A stretch of 64,000 nucleotides of DNA from Zhihengliuella sp. ISTPL4. GTDB taxonomy: Bacteria; Actinomycetota; Actinomycetes; Actinomycetales; Microbacteriaceae. The notes under the pieces were generated by a model. The model was given only the letters and a program-made list of their open reading frames with translations, was not told where the DNA came from and made no database searches. A program made the translations under genes and the position numbers. Positions 33,243-42,040 of the stretch are shown here, one piece after another. Positions within the stretch are counted from its first letter, which is position 1; each line of letters opens with the position of its first letter. Location: NCBI RefSeq assembly GCF_002848265.1, contig NZ_CP025422.1:2510727-2574726 (forward strand), written 5' to 3'.

Positions 33243-34679
33243 TCAGGCGGAGTCGCGACCGTAGCCCTCCAGCAGGCGCAACCAGATCTCGCTGATCGTG
33301 GGGTACGACGGCACCGCGTGCCAGAGTCGGGCGATCGGGACCTCGCCGACGATCGCGATGGTCGCGGCCTGGACGAGCTCGGCGACCTCCGGGCCGACGA
33401 AGGTCGCCCCGATCACGACGTCGCGGTCGGTGTCGACGACCAGGCGCGCCTGCCCGGCGAAGCCGTCCTCGTAGAGGCTCGCGCCCGCCACCCAGCCGAG
33501 GTCGTAGTCGACGGCCCGGACGGCGGTGCCGGCTTCCCGTGCCGCGGCCTCGGTGAGCCCGACCGATCCCACCTCCGGGATCGAGAAGGTGACCTGGGGC
33601 ACCGCGGAGTGGTCGGCCGTGGCGGCGTGCCGACCCCAGGGCGCGTCGTCCACGTCCCCGCCCTTCGCCCGCGCGACGATGACGTCGCCCGCGGCACGCG
33701 CCTGGTACTTGCCCTGATGGGTCAGCAGCACGCGGCCGTTGACGTCGCCCACGGCGTAGAGCCAGTCGTGTCCGGGGACGCGGAGGGTGTCGTCGGTCTC
33801 GATCCAGCGACCCGGCTCGAGACCGACCACGTCGAGGCCGATGTCGGCGCTGCGCGGGGAGCGCCCGGTCGCGACGAGCACCTCCGCTGCGGTCACGGTC
33901 TCGCCGTTGTCGAGCGTGATCGTCACCCGGTCCCCGTCGCGGTGTACCGCCGTCGTGCCGGTGTCGGTGCGGACGTCGACGCCGAGCTCACGCAGGCCGT
34001 CGGCCACGCGGTCTCCGGCGAAAGGCTCCATCCCACCCAGCAGACCGCTGCGCGCGAGCAGCGTCACCGACGAGCCGAGCGCGGCGTACGCGGTGGCCAT
34101 CTCGACCGCGACCACGCCGCCGCCGATCACCGCGAGGCTGTCGGGCAGCTCCTCGGCGCTGGTCGCCTCGCGACTCGTCCACGGCGAAGCCTCCCGCAGA
34201 CCCTCGATCGGCGGGATGACCGCATCCGAGCCGGTGCTGATGGCGACCGCGTGACGGGCGCGCAGCACGCGGGTGCCGCCGTCCTGGTCGGTCACCGTGA
34301 CCTCACGCTCCCCGGTCAGCCGTCCGTGGCCGCGGGCGAGATCGATGTGGGCGGACTCGAGCCACTTCACCTGGCCGTCGTCCGACCAGTTGCTCGTGAA
34401 GGAGTCGCGACGCTCGAACACGGCGCGCACATCGAGCTTTCCGGTCACGGCCTGCGCGGCACCGGCGACATGCTGCGCGGCACGGAGCGCCTGGGCGGAG
34501 CGGAGCAGGGCCTTCGACGGCATGCACGCCCAATACGAGCACTCCCCGCCGACGAGCTCGCTCTCCACGATGATCGCGGTGAGACCGCCCTGTACGGCGC
34601 GGTCCGCCACGTTCTCCCCGACCGGACCACCGCCCAGCACGATGAGGTCGTATTCGTCGGTCTTGTCGGCAGCAGTCAT
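33243..34679 (-). CDS. FAD/NAD-dependent disulfide reductase-family protein (Lpd/MerA-like)
   Basis: 478 residues. FAD loop LIVLGGGPVGENVA (12-25), redox pair Cys47 and Cys52 in GGECSYWACMPSK, NAD loop AVIGGGVVAVEMA, second FAD motif GDVNG, and a C-terminal dimerisation domain. The family reduces disulfides with NAD(P)H. The C-terminal region shows no clear His-x4-Glu that would mark lipoamide or glutathione reductases, so the substrate is open. ATG 34677-34679 with GAGGGG six bases upstream was preferred to an ATG at 34727 without one. Confidence 0.85.
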   Translation of the reverse strand: MTAADKTDEYDLIVLGGGPVGENVADRAVQGGLTAIIVESELVGGECSYWACMPSKALLRSAQALRAAQHVAGAAQAVTGKLDVRAVFERRDSFTSNWSDDGQVKWLESAHIDLARGHGRLTGEREVTVTDQDGGTRVLRARHAVAISTGSDAVIPPIEGLREASPWTSREATSAEELPDSLAVIGGGVVAVEMATAYAALGSSVTLLARSGLLGGMEPFAGDRVADGLRELGVDVRTDTGTTAVHRDGDRVTITLDNGETVTAAEVLVATGRSPRSADIGLDVVGLEPGRWIETDDTLRVPGHDWLYAVGDVNGRVLLTHQGKYQARAAGDVIVARAKGGDVDDAPWGRHAATADHSAVPQVTFSIPEVGSVGLTEAAAREAGTAVRAVDYDLGWVAGASLYEDGFAGQARLVVDTDRDVVIGATFVGPEVAELVQAATIAIVGEVPIARLWHAVPSYPTISEIWLRLLEGYGRDSA

Positions 34680-34813
34680 GCTCGCCCCTCTCGTGGCCGC
34701 GGCGGTCCGTGGCCCAGTCTCGCTCATGAGGAACGTCGAGTCACGGGTGAGTTGTTCCCGACCGCCGATATGCCCGTCCTCCCCGGTCCGGTTCCCGGTC
34801 GCGGGTGCACGAC

Positions 34814-34898
34814 GTTCCGGCTGCACGACCTCGGAACGGATGCACGATCCGGACCGGACGATCCGCCGGCAGACGTGTCCTGGTCGTGCATCCGGAAC
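34814..34898. repeat. Palindromic repeat family C, copy 2
   Basis: 85 bp; end arms GTTCCGGCTGCACGACC (34814-34830) and GGTCGTGCATCCGGAAC (34882-34898), complementary over 17 bp with one mismatch. The left arm is the exact reverse complement of the right end of copy 1 (22017-22033). It lies between the bioY stop and the flavoprotein start. Confidence 0.75.
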
Positions 34899-34940
34899 GG
34901 GACGGACGGGGTCGACGGAACCGGCAGGACCGGTCCGGGG

Positions 34941-35519
34941 TCAGGCCGCGACGGACGAGACGGGACGGGAGTCGGCGAAGGCCCGAGGGTAGGCGCGGCG
35001 GAGGGCTACGACGACGAGGGTGGCCGCGGTCACCTTGATGAGGTCGCCGGGCAGGAAGGCCAGGGTCGAGAGGGCCGTGAGGTCGAGGGGTACGCCGGTG
35101 ACGAGAGCCTGGACGGGGATGCCGAAGGCGTAGACGACGAGGACCCCGCCGACGAAGGCCGCGAGCGCGGTACGCCACCAGGTCGGACGGCCGGTGCGCA
35201 TCAGGAGCCCGATGACGACGACGCCGGCGACCCACCCGAGCAGATACCCCGCTGTGGGGCCCACGAAGACCCCGAGACCTCCGCGTCCGCCCGCGAGTAC
35301 CGGGAGTCCGACCGCCGCGAGCAGGAGGACGAGCGCCACCGACCACGGCGCGACCCGCGGGCCGAGGACGAGACCCGCCAGCATGACGGCGAGCGTCTGT
35401 CCGGTGATGGGGACTCCGCCGGGCAGCGGGACGACGACCGTGCCGAGCACGATGATGAGCGCGGCGAAGACGGCCACCCGGCCGAGGGTCGCCGAGGTGT
35501 CGCGGGTCGTGGGGGTCAT
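34941..35519 (-). CDS. bioY: BioY, biotin ECF-transporter substrate-binding protein
   Basis: 192 residues, six membrane helices. The segments PGGVPITGQTLAVMLAGLVLGP and GRGGLGVFVGPTAGYLLGW are hallmark BioY motifs that bind biotin. No bioM/bioN genes are adjacent, so it either works with a shared energising module or alone. ATG 35517-35519. Two tandem palindromes 15 bases upstream point to control by biotin status. Confidence 0.93.
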   Translation of the reverse strand: MTPTTRDTSATLGRVAVFAALIIVLGTVVVPLPGGVPITGQTLAVMLAGLVLGPRVAPWSVALVLLLAAVGLPVLAGGRGGLGVFVGPTAGYLLGWVAGVVVIGLLMRTGRPTWWRTALAAFVGGVLVVYAFGIPVQALVTGVPLDLTALSTLAFLPGDLIKVTAATLVVVALRRAYPRAFADSRPVSSVAA

Positions 35520-35533
35520 CGGGCCATCCTTCC

Positions 35534-35561
35534 TGAACGGTGTTCACCTGAACACCGTTCA
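35534..35561 (-). promoter_or_regulatory. Tandem TGAAC-N3-GTTCA operators upstream of bioY (BioQ-like)
   Basis: Two perfect palindromes, TGAACGGTGTTCA (35534-35546) and TGAACACCGTTCA (35549-35561), separated by 2 bases, so their centres are 15 bp apart. The half-site TGAAC matches that reported for the actinobacterial TetR-type biotin repressor BioQ. Position and target gene fit biotin-dependent repression. Confidence 0.75.
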
Positions 35562-35594
35562 CCAGGGTAGGGGCGCTCCCACAGCCCATGCAAA

Positions 35595-36986
35595 TCACCC
35601 TGCGGCGGCCGGTTCGACGTCCCTCGTCCGCGGTGCGAGGACCGCGGCTCCCGCCCCGACCACCGCGGCGAGCGCGAACACCCCGACGAACGGATCGATC
35701 ACCGCGGCGGCCCCCAGAGCGACGAAGAGCGAGCCCGTGACGGCGAGAGCGAGCGCGCTTCCGAAGGAGTCGGCCACGGTCATGGCCCCGCTGTTGAACC
35801 CCTGCTCCGCGGGGGACGACATCGCCAGGACGAGTGCGCTGCTGCGCGGACTCATCAGCCCCATGCCCGCACCCGCGACGACCCAGGCGAGCGCGGCGAG
35901 CAGCGGGGCGGCCTGCGTCACCGTGATCACCAGGACGAGCGTGATCCCGATGACCACGAAGACCGTTCCCACGCGCACGGCGGCCACGCTCGACAGGCGC
36001 TCGCCCATCCGCCCCTGGACGGTTGCCGCCGCCGACCAGGCGAGTGCACCCCCCGTCAGCGCGAGCCCGGCGAGGGTCGGCGACAGCAGATATCGATCGG
36101 TGAGCAGGTACGGGAGGTAGATCTGGGCTCCGAAGAACGCCGCCGCGCCGAGACCACGGACCAGGATCACCGACGGCAGGCCCCGGCGGGCGACGAGCGC
36201 GCCCCGAGGAAGGAGCGGACGCACCGCCGCGATCGCGACCACCACCGCGGCCATCGACAGGAACGGACCGGCGACCGGAACCTCGCCCACCAGGTCGAGG
36301 GCGAGCACGGCGACGGCGGCGAGCACCGACCACCCCAGCCGCCCAAGAGCCCACGGCGTGGTGGCGTCTCCGCTGCGGGTCAGACCGCGGAGGGCCGGGA
36401 CCACCATCAGCAGCGCGAGCACGACGAGGACCACGACCCCGAGGAAGACCCAGTGCCAGCTCCACACCTCCGTCACCGCTCCCGCGATCGTCGGACCGAT
36501 GAGGGAGGGGATGACCCACGCGGCGGCGAATCCGGCGAAGATCGCCGGATGCAGGGACGTCGGGTACACCCGGGCGACCACGACATAGAGAGCCACCATC
36601 AGTCCGCCGTTGCCGAGGCCCTGCGCGAAGCGCCCGGCGACGAGCACTTCCATGGTCGGTGCGAGCCCCGCGACGAGCAGCCCCGCGGTGAACAGGGCGA
36701 CGGAGACATACAGCGGCACCACCGGACCCCGCCGGTCGGACCAGTTGCCGGCGATCACCATGCCGATCACGCTCGTCGCGAGGGGTCCGGCGAAGGCCAG
36801 CGCGTAAAGCCGCTCGCCGTCGAGGTCGGCGCTCACCGCCGGCATCACCGTCGTGACCGCGAGCGATTCGAAGGCACCGAGGAAAACGAGGGCGCACGCG
36901 CCGATCGTGATCCAGACGTACTCGCCGCCGAGGATGCGGGGCGGGGCGGGCGTGGACGGCGCAGCGCGCCCGGTCTCGGTCGTCAT
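35595..36986 (-). CDS. MFS transporter, probable multidrug exporter
   Basis: 463 residues, at least 12 membrane segments (possibly 14), with NWSDRRGPVVPL after helix 2 as the conserved MFS loop and GAFESLAVTTVMPAVSADL in helix 1, resembling the DHA2/EmrB branch. ATG 36984-36986 is seven bases from TAGCGT with no ribosome-binding site. The promoter has a 20-bp palindrome in a 19-bp spacer, the layout of MerR-family activated promoters, so expression is probably induced by a toxic compound. Confidence 0.85.
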   Translation of the reverse strand: MTTETGRAAPSTPAPPRILGGEYVWITIGACALVFLGAFESLAVTTVMPAVSADLDGERLYALAFAGPLATSVIGMVIAGNWSDRRGPVVPLYVSVALFTAGLLVAGLAPTMEVLVAGRFAQGLGNGGLMVALYVVVARVYPTSLHPAIFAGFAAAWVIPSLIGPTIAGAVTEVWSWHWVFLGVVVLVVLALLMVVPALRGLTRSGDATTPWALGRLGWSVLAAVAVLALDLVGEVPVAGPFLSMAAVVVAIAAVRPLLPRGALVARRGLPSVILVRGLGAAAFFGAQIYLPYLLTDRYLLSPTLAGLALTGGALAWSAAATVQGRMGERLSSVAAVRVGTVFVVIGITLVLVITVTQAAPLLAALAWVVAGAGMGLMSPRSSALVLAMSSPAEQGFNSGAMTVADSFGSALALAVTGSLFVALGAAAVIDPFVGVFALAAVVGAGAAVLAPRTRDVEPAAAG

Positions 36987-36993
36987 GAGGACG

Positions 36994-37024
36994 ACGCTAG
37001 AACCTCAAGAAAGGTTGAGGTCAA
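36994..37024 (-). promoter_or_regulatory. MerR-type promoter with 19-bp spacer and ACCTCAA/TTGAGGT operator
   Basis: Read on the minus strand: -35 TTGACC (complement of 37019-37024), 19-base spacer, -10 TAGCGT (complement of 36994-36999), then 7 bases to the ATG. Inside sits ACCTCAA-N6-TTGAGGT (37002-37021). An overlong spacer with a central palindrome is the classical MerR/SoxR arrangement. No MerR gene is within the window. Confidence 0.7.
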
Positions 37025-37054
37025 GTCCCGGATGGTTGCGGGTCCGGCAGGGAC

Positions 37055-38158
37055 TCAGCGGAGCGGGAGGATGCTCGTCGGTGCGGGAGCCTGCGTCTCG
37101 TGCCGCACTCCGAGCGGCGCACCCGTGCGGTCGTCGAGGTCCAGCAGAGTGACGGTGTCGGAGCGCTGACCGGCGACGAGGAGCTTGCCCTCGTAGACGA
37201 GGTGGTGGCGCGGCCAGTCGACTCCCGAGTCGGCGAGCGCGACGGGCTCCAGCGCCTCGCCGCTGCCGCGCACCCGCAGCGCCGCGATCGTGTTGCTGCC
37301 GCGGAGGGCGGTGTAGAGGAACTGGCCGTCCTTGGTGCGCGCGAGCTCGGCGGGGAAGTCCACTCCGATCTGCGCGATCGGGCTCGCCGGTGCCGAGGAG
37401 ACGACGCCCCAGGTGCCGTCGGCGGCCGCTGCGAGCGTGAAGACCTCGCACGAGTACTCCGTCACGACGTGCAGGTGGCCGCTCGGATGCACGACCATGT
37501 GCCGCGGACCGGTGCCGCGCGGAAGCACGACCTCCTGGTCGAGGACGAGGCCGGTGCCCTGCAGACGCCAGAACCGCAGGAGATCGAAGCCGAGATCGGT
37601 GGTGACCACGCGACCGTCCGGCAGGAAGGCGGCGGCGTGGGCGTGCGACGCGCGGTCCGCGGCGCCATACGGGTCGACCGCGGCGATGCCCTCTCCGGCG
37701 GGCGTCGCCGGTGCCGCATCCGGATCGCCCTCACCGAAGAGGGCGGCGCGCAGGGCTGCCGCCGCGTCTTCCTTCGCCGGAACGAGCCGGCCGTCCGCCG
37801 CGAGCCCGAAGCGGACGACCCGTCCGTCGCCGTAGCAACTGGCGACGAGCGTCTGGCCGTTCGGCGACACCGCGAGATGACAGACGCCATCCCCCGTCGC
37901 CACCGGATCGCCGAGCGGCGTCAACGCCAGCTCCCCCGTGCGCGCGTATGCCTGCACCGCGGCGTCGCCCTCCAGCGCCGCATACACGACGTCGAGGGAC
38001 GGATGCGCCGCGAGCCACGACGGTGACGGTGTCTGCGTCACGGGTCCGCGGTAGGCGAGCGTCGTGGCCTCACGGCCCTCGTCGCCCGCCAGCACGCCGA
38101 TCCCCTCGGCGGAGCCCTCCATCGCCGGGCCGTAGCCCCCGAGCCAGAACCGGGTCAT
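37055..38158 (-). CDS. Lactonase-family beta-propeller protein (6-phosphogluconolactonase-like)
   Basis: 367 residues with repeated propeller blades: PSWLAAHPSLDVVYAALEGD, CHLAVSPNGQTLVASCYGDG, HAHAAAFLPDGRVVTTDLGFD and GPRHMVVHPSGHLHVVTEYS. The pattern matches the YbhE-type lactonase family, which hydrolyses 6-phosphogluconolactone or related lactones. No signal peptide. ATG 38156-38158 lies 5 bases after the purA stop without an obvious Shine-Dalgarno, so it is likely translated by coupling. Specific substrate unproven. Confidence 0.82.
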   Translation of the reverse strand: MTRFWLGGYGPAMEGSAEGIGVLAGDEGREATTLAYRGPVTQTPSPSWLAAHPSLDVVYAALEGDAAVQAYARTGELALTPLGDPVATGDGVCHLAVSPNGQTLVASCYGDGRVVRFGLAADGRLVPAKEDAAAALRAALFGEGDPDAAPATPAGEGIAAVDPYGAADRASHAHAAAFLPDGRVVTTDLGFDLLRFWRLQGTGLVLDQEVVLPRGTGPRHMVVHPSGHLHVVTEYSCEVFTLAAAADGTWGVVSSAPASPIAQIGVDFPAELARTKDGQFLYTALRGSNTIAALRVRGSGEALEPVALADSGVDWPRHHLVYEGKLLVAGQRSDTVTLLDLDDRTGAPLGVRHETQAPAPTSILPLR

Positions 38159-38163
38159 GCCGG

Positions 38164-39450
38164 TCAGTCGAGCAGATCGTGGCGCACGATCACCTGATCG
38201 CGCTCGGGACCGACGCCGATCACCGAGATGCGCGTGTTGCTCATCTCCTCCAGCGCGAGCACGTAGTCCTGCGCCGTCTGCGGAAGGTCTTCGAACGTGC
38301 GCGCGGTCGAGATGTCCTCGCTCCAGCCCGGGAAGTACTCCAGGATCGGCTTCGCGTGATGGAAGTCGGTCTGGTTCACCGGGACCTCGTCGAACCGCTC
38401 GCCGTCGACGTCGTAGGCCACGCACACCGGGATCCTCTCCAGTCCGGTGAGGATGTCGAGCTTGGTGAGCACGAGGTCGGTGATGCCGTTGATGCGCGTG
38501 GCGTAGCGGGTGATGGGCGCGTCGTACCAGCCCACGCGGCGCGGACGCCCGGTCGTGGTGCCGAACTCGAAGCCCTGCTTGCGCAGCCACTCGCCCTGCT
38601 CGTCGAACAGCTCGGTCGGGAACGGGCCGGAGCCGACGCGGGTCGTGTACGCCTTGACGATGCCGACGATGCGGTCGAGCGCGCCGGGGCCGACCCCGGA
38701 GCCCGTCGACGCGCCTCCGGCCGTAGCCGAGGACGACGTGACGAACGGGTAGGTGCCGTGATCGATGTCGAGCATCGTGGCCTGGCCGCCCTCGAACACG
38801 ACGACCTCGCCGCGGCCCAGAGCCTGGTCGATGAGGTAGCCGGTGTCGGCGACCATCGGACGCAGACGCTCGGCGTAGGAGAGCAGGTCGTCGACGATCT
38901 CATCGCAGGTGACGGCACGACGGTTGAAGACCTTCACCAGGAGGTGGTTCTTCTGGTCGAGGGCGCCTTCGACCTTCTGGCGCAGGATGTTCTCGTCGAA
39001 GAGGTCCTGCACGCGGATGCCGACGCGGTTGATCTTGTCGGCGTACGCGGGGCCGATGCCGCGACCCGTGGTGCCGATGTTGCGCTTGCCGAGGAAGCGC
39101 TCGGTGACCTTGTCGAGCGTGCGGTGGTACTGGGTGATGATGTGCGCGTTGGCGCTGACCTTGAGCCGCGAGACGTCGATGCCGCGGGCGGACAGCGCCT
39201 CCAGCTCGGAGAAGAGGACCTCGAGGTCGATGACCACGCCGTTGCCGATGACCGGGTTCACGCCGGGCGACAGGATGCCGGAGGGCAGCAGGTGCAGAGC
39301 GTACTTCTCGTCGCCGACGACGACGGTGTGCCCGGCGTTGTTGCCGCCGTTGAACTTCACCACCCAGTCGGTGCGCTCACCGAGCAGATCGGTGGCCTTG
39401 CCCTTTCCTTCGTCGCCCCACTGCACGCCGACGATCACGATTCCTGGCAT
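38164..39450 (-). CDS. purA: Adenylosuccinate synthetase
   Basis: 428 residues, full length. It makes adenylosuccinate from IMP, aspartate and GTP in AMP synthesis. [11 protein letters not shown] with catalytic Asp13, and [11 protein letters not shown] with His41, are intact; [37 protein letters not shown] and [13 protein letters not shown] follow. ATG 39448-39450 behind AGGGGG. The lactonase gene follows 5 bases downstream. The 5' region carries a 17-base direct repeat. Confidence 0.97.
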   Translation of the reverse strand: MPGIVIVGVQWGDEGKGKATDLLGERTDWVVKFNGGNNAGHTVVVGDEKYALHLLPSGILSPGVNPVIGNGVVIDLEVLFSELEALSARGIDVSRLKVSANAHIITQYHRTLDKVTERFLGKRNIGTTGRGIGPAYADKINRVGIRVQDLFDENILRQKVEGALDQKNHLLVKVFNRRAVTCDEIVDDLLSYAERLRPMVADTGYLIDQALGRGEVVVFEGGQATMLDIDHGTYPFVTSSSATAGGASTGSGVGPGALDRIVGIVKAYTTRVGSGPFPTELFDEQGEWLRKQGFEFGTTTGRPRRVGWYDAPITRYATRINGITDLVLTKLDILTGLERIPVCVAYDVDGERFDEVPVNQTDFHHAKPILEYFPGWSEDISTARTFEDLPQTAQDYVLALEEMSNTRISVIGVGPERDQVIVRHDLLD

Positions 39451-39602
39451 GGGTAACCCCCTGGATGATGCCTCTCGCCGGGATTCCACCGGCGGATGAG
39501 CTGGCCCGATCGGGCGCTCCCATCCTATCGGCAGGCCTCGGACAGCCCTCGGAAGCGCGATACGGGACGGAATACGCGCCTGCGTGGGTCTCGGGAGGCA
39601 CG

Positions 39603-39651
39603 GTTTCGATCCCGCACCGGAGGCGATGGGCGCAGTTTCGATCCCGCACCG
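39603..39651. repeat. Direct repeat of GTTTCGATCCCGCACCG in the purA upstream region
   Basis: Two identical 17-base copies at 39603-39619 and 39635-39651, 32 bases apart start to start, about three turns of the helix. They lie between divergent purA and the Pr6Pr-type gene. The even spacing would suit a protein binding the same face twice. Confidence 0.65.
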
Positions 39652-39701
39652 CACCAGGGGCCGGCGCAGCGGTGCCCGCTACAGTGGCGACGGAGGTGGC
39701 G

Positions 39702-40385
39702 ATGAGGCGGTGGTGGCCCTACGTCCGACTCGCGGCGGCAGCGCTCGCGGTGGCGGCGATCGTCGCGCAGCTCGTGCGCACCCTGGAGATCGCCCTCGCC
39801 GCTGACACCGCGTGGGGCGCGCATCTGCCCACCGTGGTCGCGAACTTCTTCAGCTTCTTCACGATCCTCTCCAACGTGCTGGCCGCGGTGGTGCTCGCCG
39901 TCGGCGGGATCTGGGGGCTGACCCACCGCGGTGCCCGCGCGGAGCCGCGGTGGCTGGCGACACTGCTCGTGTGCGCGAGCACCTACATGATCGTCACGGG
40001 CGTCGTCTACAACACGCTGCTCCGCGGGATCGCGCTGCCGCAGGGGGCCACGGTCGCCTGGTCGAACGAGGTACTGCACGTCGTGATCCCGCTCGTCCTG
40101 CTCGCCGACGTGCTGTTCGCGCCGCGTCGTCGTGCGCTCGGCTGGGGGACCGTGGGGATCGCCGCGATATTCCCGATCGTCTGGGTCGTCTACACACTCC
40201 TCCGCGCGAACCTCGTCATCGCTCCCGCAACTGGGAACCTCTGGTGGTACCCGTATCCGTTCCTCGACCCCGCGCTGAACGGCGGCTACGGCGGTGTCGC
40301 GCTCTGGGTGCTGCTCATCGCCGCGATCATCCTCGCCACCGCCACGCTCGTCGTGGGAATCGGGCGCCGTCGAGCAAAGCCGTGA
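39702..40385 (+). CDS. Pr6Pr-family membrane protein
   Basis: 227 residues with six membrane helices. [39 protein letters not shown] and EVLHVVIPLVLLADVLFAP with WWYPYPFLDP are conserved in the Pr6Pr (FAR-17a/AIG1-like) family; His and Thr residues in the membrane are family features linked to lipid hydrolysis in eukaryotic relatives. Bacterial role unknown. ATG 39702 with GGAGG five bases upstream and TACAGT at 39680-39685 as a likely -10. Confidence 0.85.
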   Translation: MRRWWPYVRLAAAALAVAAIVAQLVRTLEIALAADTAWGAHLPTVVANFFSFFTILSNVLAAVVLAVGGIWGLTHRGARAEPRWLATLLVCASTYMIVTGVVYNTLLRGIALPQGATVAWSNEVLHVVIPLVLLADVLFAPRRRALGWGTVGIAAIFPIVWVVYTLLRANLVIAPATGNLWWYPYPFLDPALNGGYGGVALWVLLIAAIILATATLVVGIGRRRAKP

Positions 40386-40459
40386 CCCATCCCTTCCCGT
40401 GCGCCCCACCCCCTTCCGAACGCACGAAAGGGGGCGGGGCGGCCGAAAAGGGGTGGGTC
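40384..40459. repeat. Palindromic repeat family B, copy 1
   Basis: 76 bp, beginning inside the stop codon of the Pr6Pr gene. Outer arms GACCCATCCC / GGGGTGGGTC; internal CGCACGAAAGGGGGC is shared with copy 2 at 51481-51556, which has the same length. Lies between convergent genes and could act as a terminator. Confidence 0.75.
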
Positions 40460-40464
40460 GGCGA

Positions 40465-41826
40465 TCAGACGAGGAGCGCGTCGGCCTCGAGATAGCGCTC
40501 GAGGGAGTCGTCGAGCTCGTCGAGCCACGGGGTGTGGTGGGCGGCGGCGAGCGTCCCGGTCATGACCGAGGGGTAGACGCGGTCGCGGTAGCCCATGATG
40601 TCGGCCTTCTTGTCGTGCTTCCAGGCGAGGAAGATCTCCACGACGCGATCGATGTCGAACGGCGGGTAGTCGGTGCACTCCAGCAGGTCGCGGATGTAGT
40701 CGGCCTGGAAGCGGATCTCCGTCGCGGCCGAGTCGATCTCTGCGAACCGCTTCCGCCACGCGGCGATGGATGCCTCGCGCTCGGCCTCGTCGGGGAGGGC
40801 GATCCGGCCGAGGATGACGTCGCGTACGAACCACGCCTGCGCGTCGAACATGTTGAACGTGAACCACTGGTCCTGCGCGCCGAGGTAGGCCAGGCGCGGG
40901 TTGCCCTGCCAGAGCACGCCCCGGTAGAGGCCGTCGGGGTAGACGTTGTTCGGCGAGGACAGGGCGAGCTCCGCGGGCAGGAACGGGTACTTGTGCAGGT
41001 AGCCGGTGCAGAGGATGACCGCGTCGACCTCCTTCGAGGTGCCGTCGGCGAAGTGCACGGTACGGCCCTCGAAGCGCTCGACGCACGGACGCTCCTCGAA
41101 GCCCTCCGGCCAGTCGTAGCCCATCGGCGCGGTCCGGTAGCTCGCGGTGACCGAGCGGGCGCCCATCTTGAAGGCCTGGCTGCCGATGTCCTCCGCCGAG
41201 TAGCTCGACCCGATCACGAGCACGTCGCGCCCGGCGAGGGCCTCCGCGCCCCGGAAGTCGTGCGCGTGGGCGACGGAGCCCGGGAAGGTCTCGATGCCGT
41301 CGAGGTGCGGCACGTTCGGGAAGGAGAAGTGCCCGCTGGCCACGACGACCCGGTCGAACTCCTCCGTGGTCGTGCGCCCGGTCGGCAGGTGCTCGCTGGT
41401 GAGACGGAACACCTCACGATCCTCGTCGAACTCCACCCAGCGCACCACGGTCTCGAAGCGGATGAGGTCGCGCACCTGCGTCTTCGCGAGGCGCCCGGCG
41501 ATGTAGTCCCACAGCACCGGACGCGGCGGGTACGACGAGATCGGCCGTCTGAAGTGCTCGTCGAAGGTGTAGTCGGCGAACTCCAGGGCCTCCTTCGGGC
41601 CGTTCGACCACAGGTTGCGGTACATGCTGGAGTGCACGGGCTCGCCGTACTCGTCCAGCCCGGTGCGCCAGGTGTAGTTCCACTGGCCGCCCCAGTCGGC
41701 CTGCTTCTCGAAGCAGACCAGTTCGGGGATCTCCGCCCCCGCACGGGCTGCGGATTCGAAGGCCCGCAGCTGCGCCATCCCCGAGGGGCCGGCGCCGATG
41801 ATCGCTACTCGTTCACTGTTCGTCAC
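40465..41826 (-). CDS. tmm: Trimethylamine monooxygenase (flavin-containing monooxygenase)
   Basis: 453 residues. It should oxidise trimethylamine to TMAO with NADPH, FAD and O2. Seen: FAD loop IIGAGPSG (9-16); YRNLWSNGPKE with Asn71, the conserved active-site Asn region; the FMO fingerprint FPGSVAHAHDF (181-191); NADPH loop VIGSSYSAEDIGSQ; and YRTAPMGYDWP, ILCTGYLHKYPFL and MQDQW-like AQDQWFTFNMFDAQAW, all Tmm-type rather than Baeyer-Villiger type. GTG 41824-41826 with GAGGA upstream. No TMAO demethylase gene is nearby, so TMAO may be kept as an osmolyte. Confidence 0.88.
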   Translation of the reverse strand: MTNSERVAIIGAGPSGMAQLRAFESAARAGAEIPELVCFEKQADWGGQWNYTWRTGLDEYGEPVHSSMYRNLWSNGPKEALEFADYTFDEHFRRPISSYPPRPVLWDYIAGRLAKTQVRDLIRFETVVRWVEFDEDREVFRLTSEHLPTGRTTTEEFDRVVVASGHFSFPNVPHLDGIETFPGSVAHAHDFRGAEALAGRDVLVIGSSYSAEDIGSQAFKMGARSVTASYRTAPMGYDWPEGFEERPCVERFEGRTVHFADGTSKEVDAVILCTGYLHKYPFLPAELALSSPNNVYPDGLYRGVLWQGNPRLAYLGAQDQWFTFNMFDAQAWFVRDVILGRIALPDEAEREASIAAWRKRFAEIDSAATEIRFQADYIRDLLECTDYPPFDIDRVVEIFLAWKHDKKADIMGYRDRVYPSVMTGTLAAAHHTPWLDELDDSLERYLEADALLV

Positions 41827-42040
41827 GTATCGTCCTCAAACTCTTCCGTCATGTATCGGGCGCAGCCGTATCCGGGAGAGGAGGACAGTTCTTCCCCGGT
41901 GGGAGCGGAACGCTCGACCTGCCCGGACAGTGGCTGCTCTTCGACGTTAGCAGTGCCCCGCGGCGACGCTGGCGGGAATGCGACGACGGCTGTCGCTTCC
42001 GCGCATCGCCGATGTCGGCGGCCGGTGCCAGGATCGGACG

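Noticed and set aside
39603..39651. CRISPR-like repeat pair
   Set aside because: Only two units, a 15-base gap, and no cas gene in the window.
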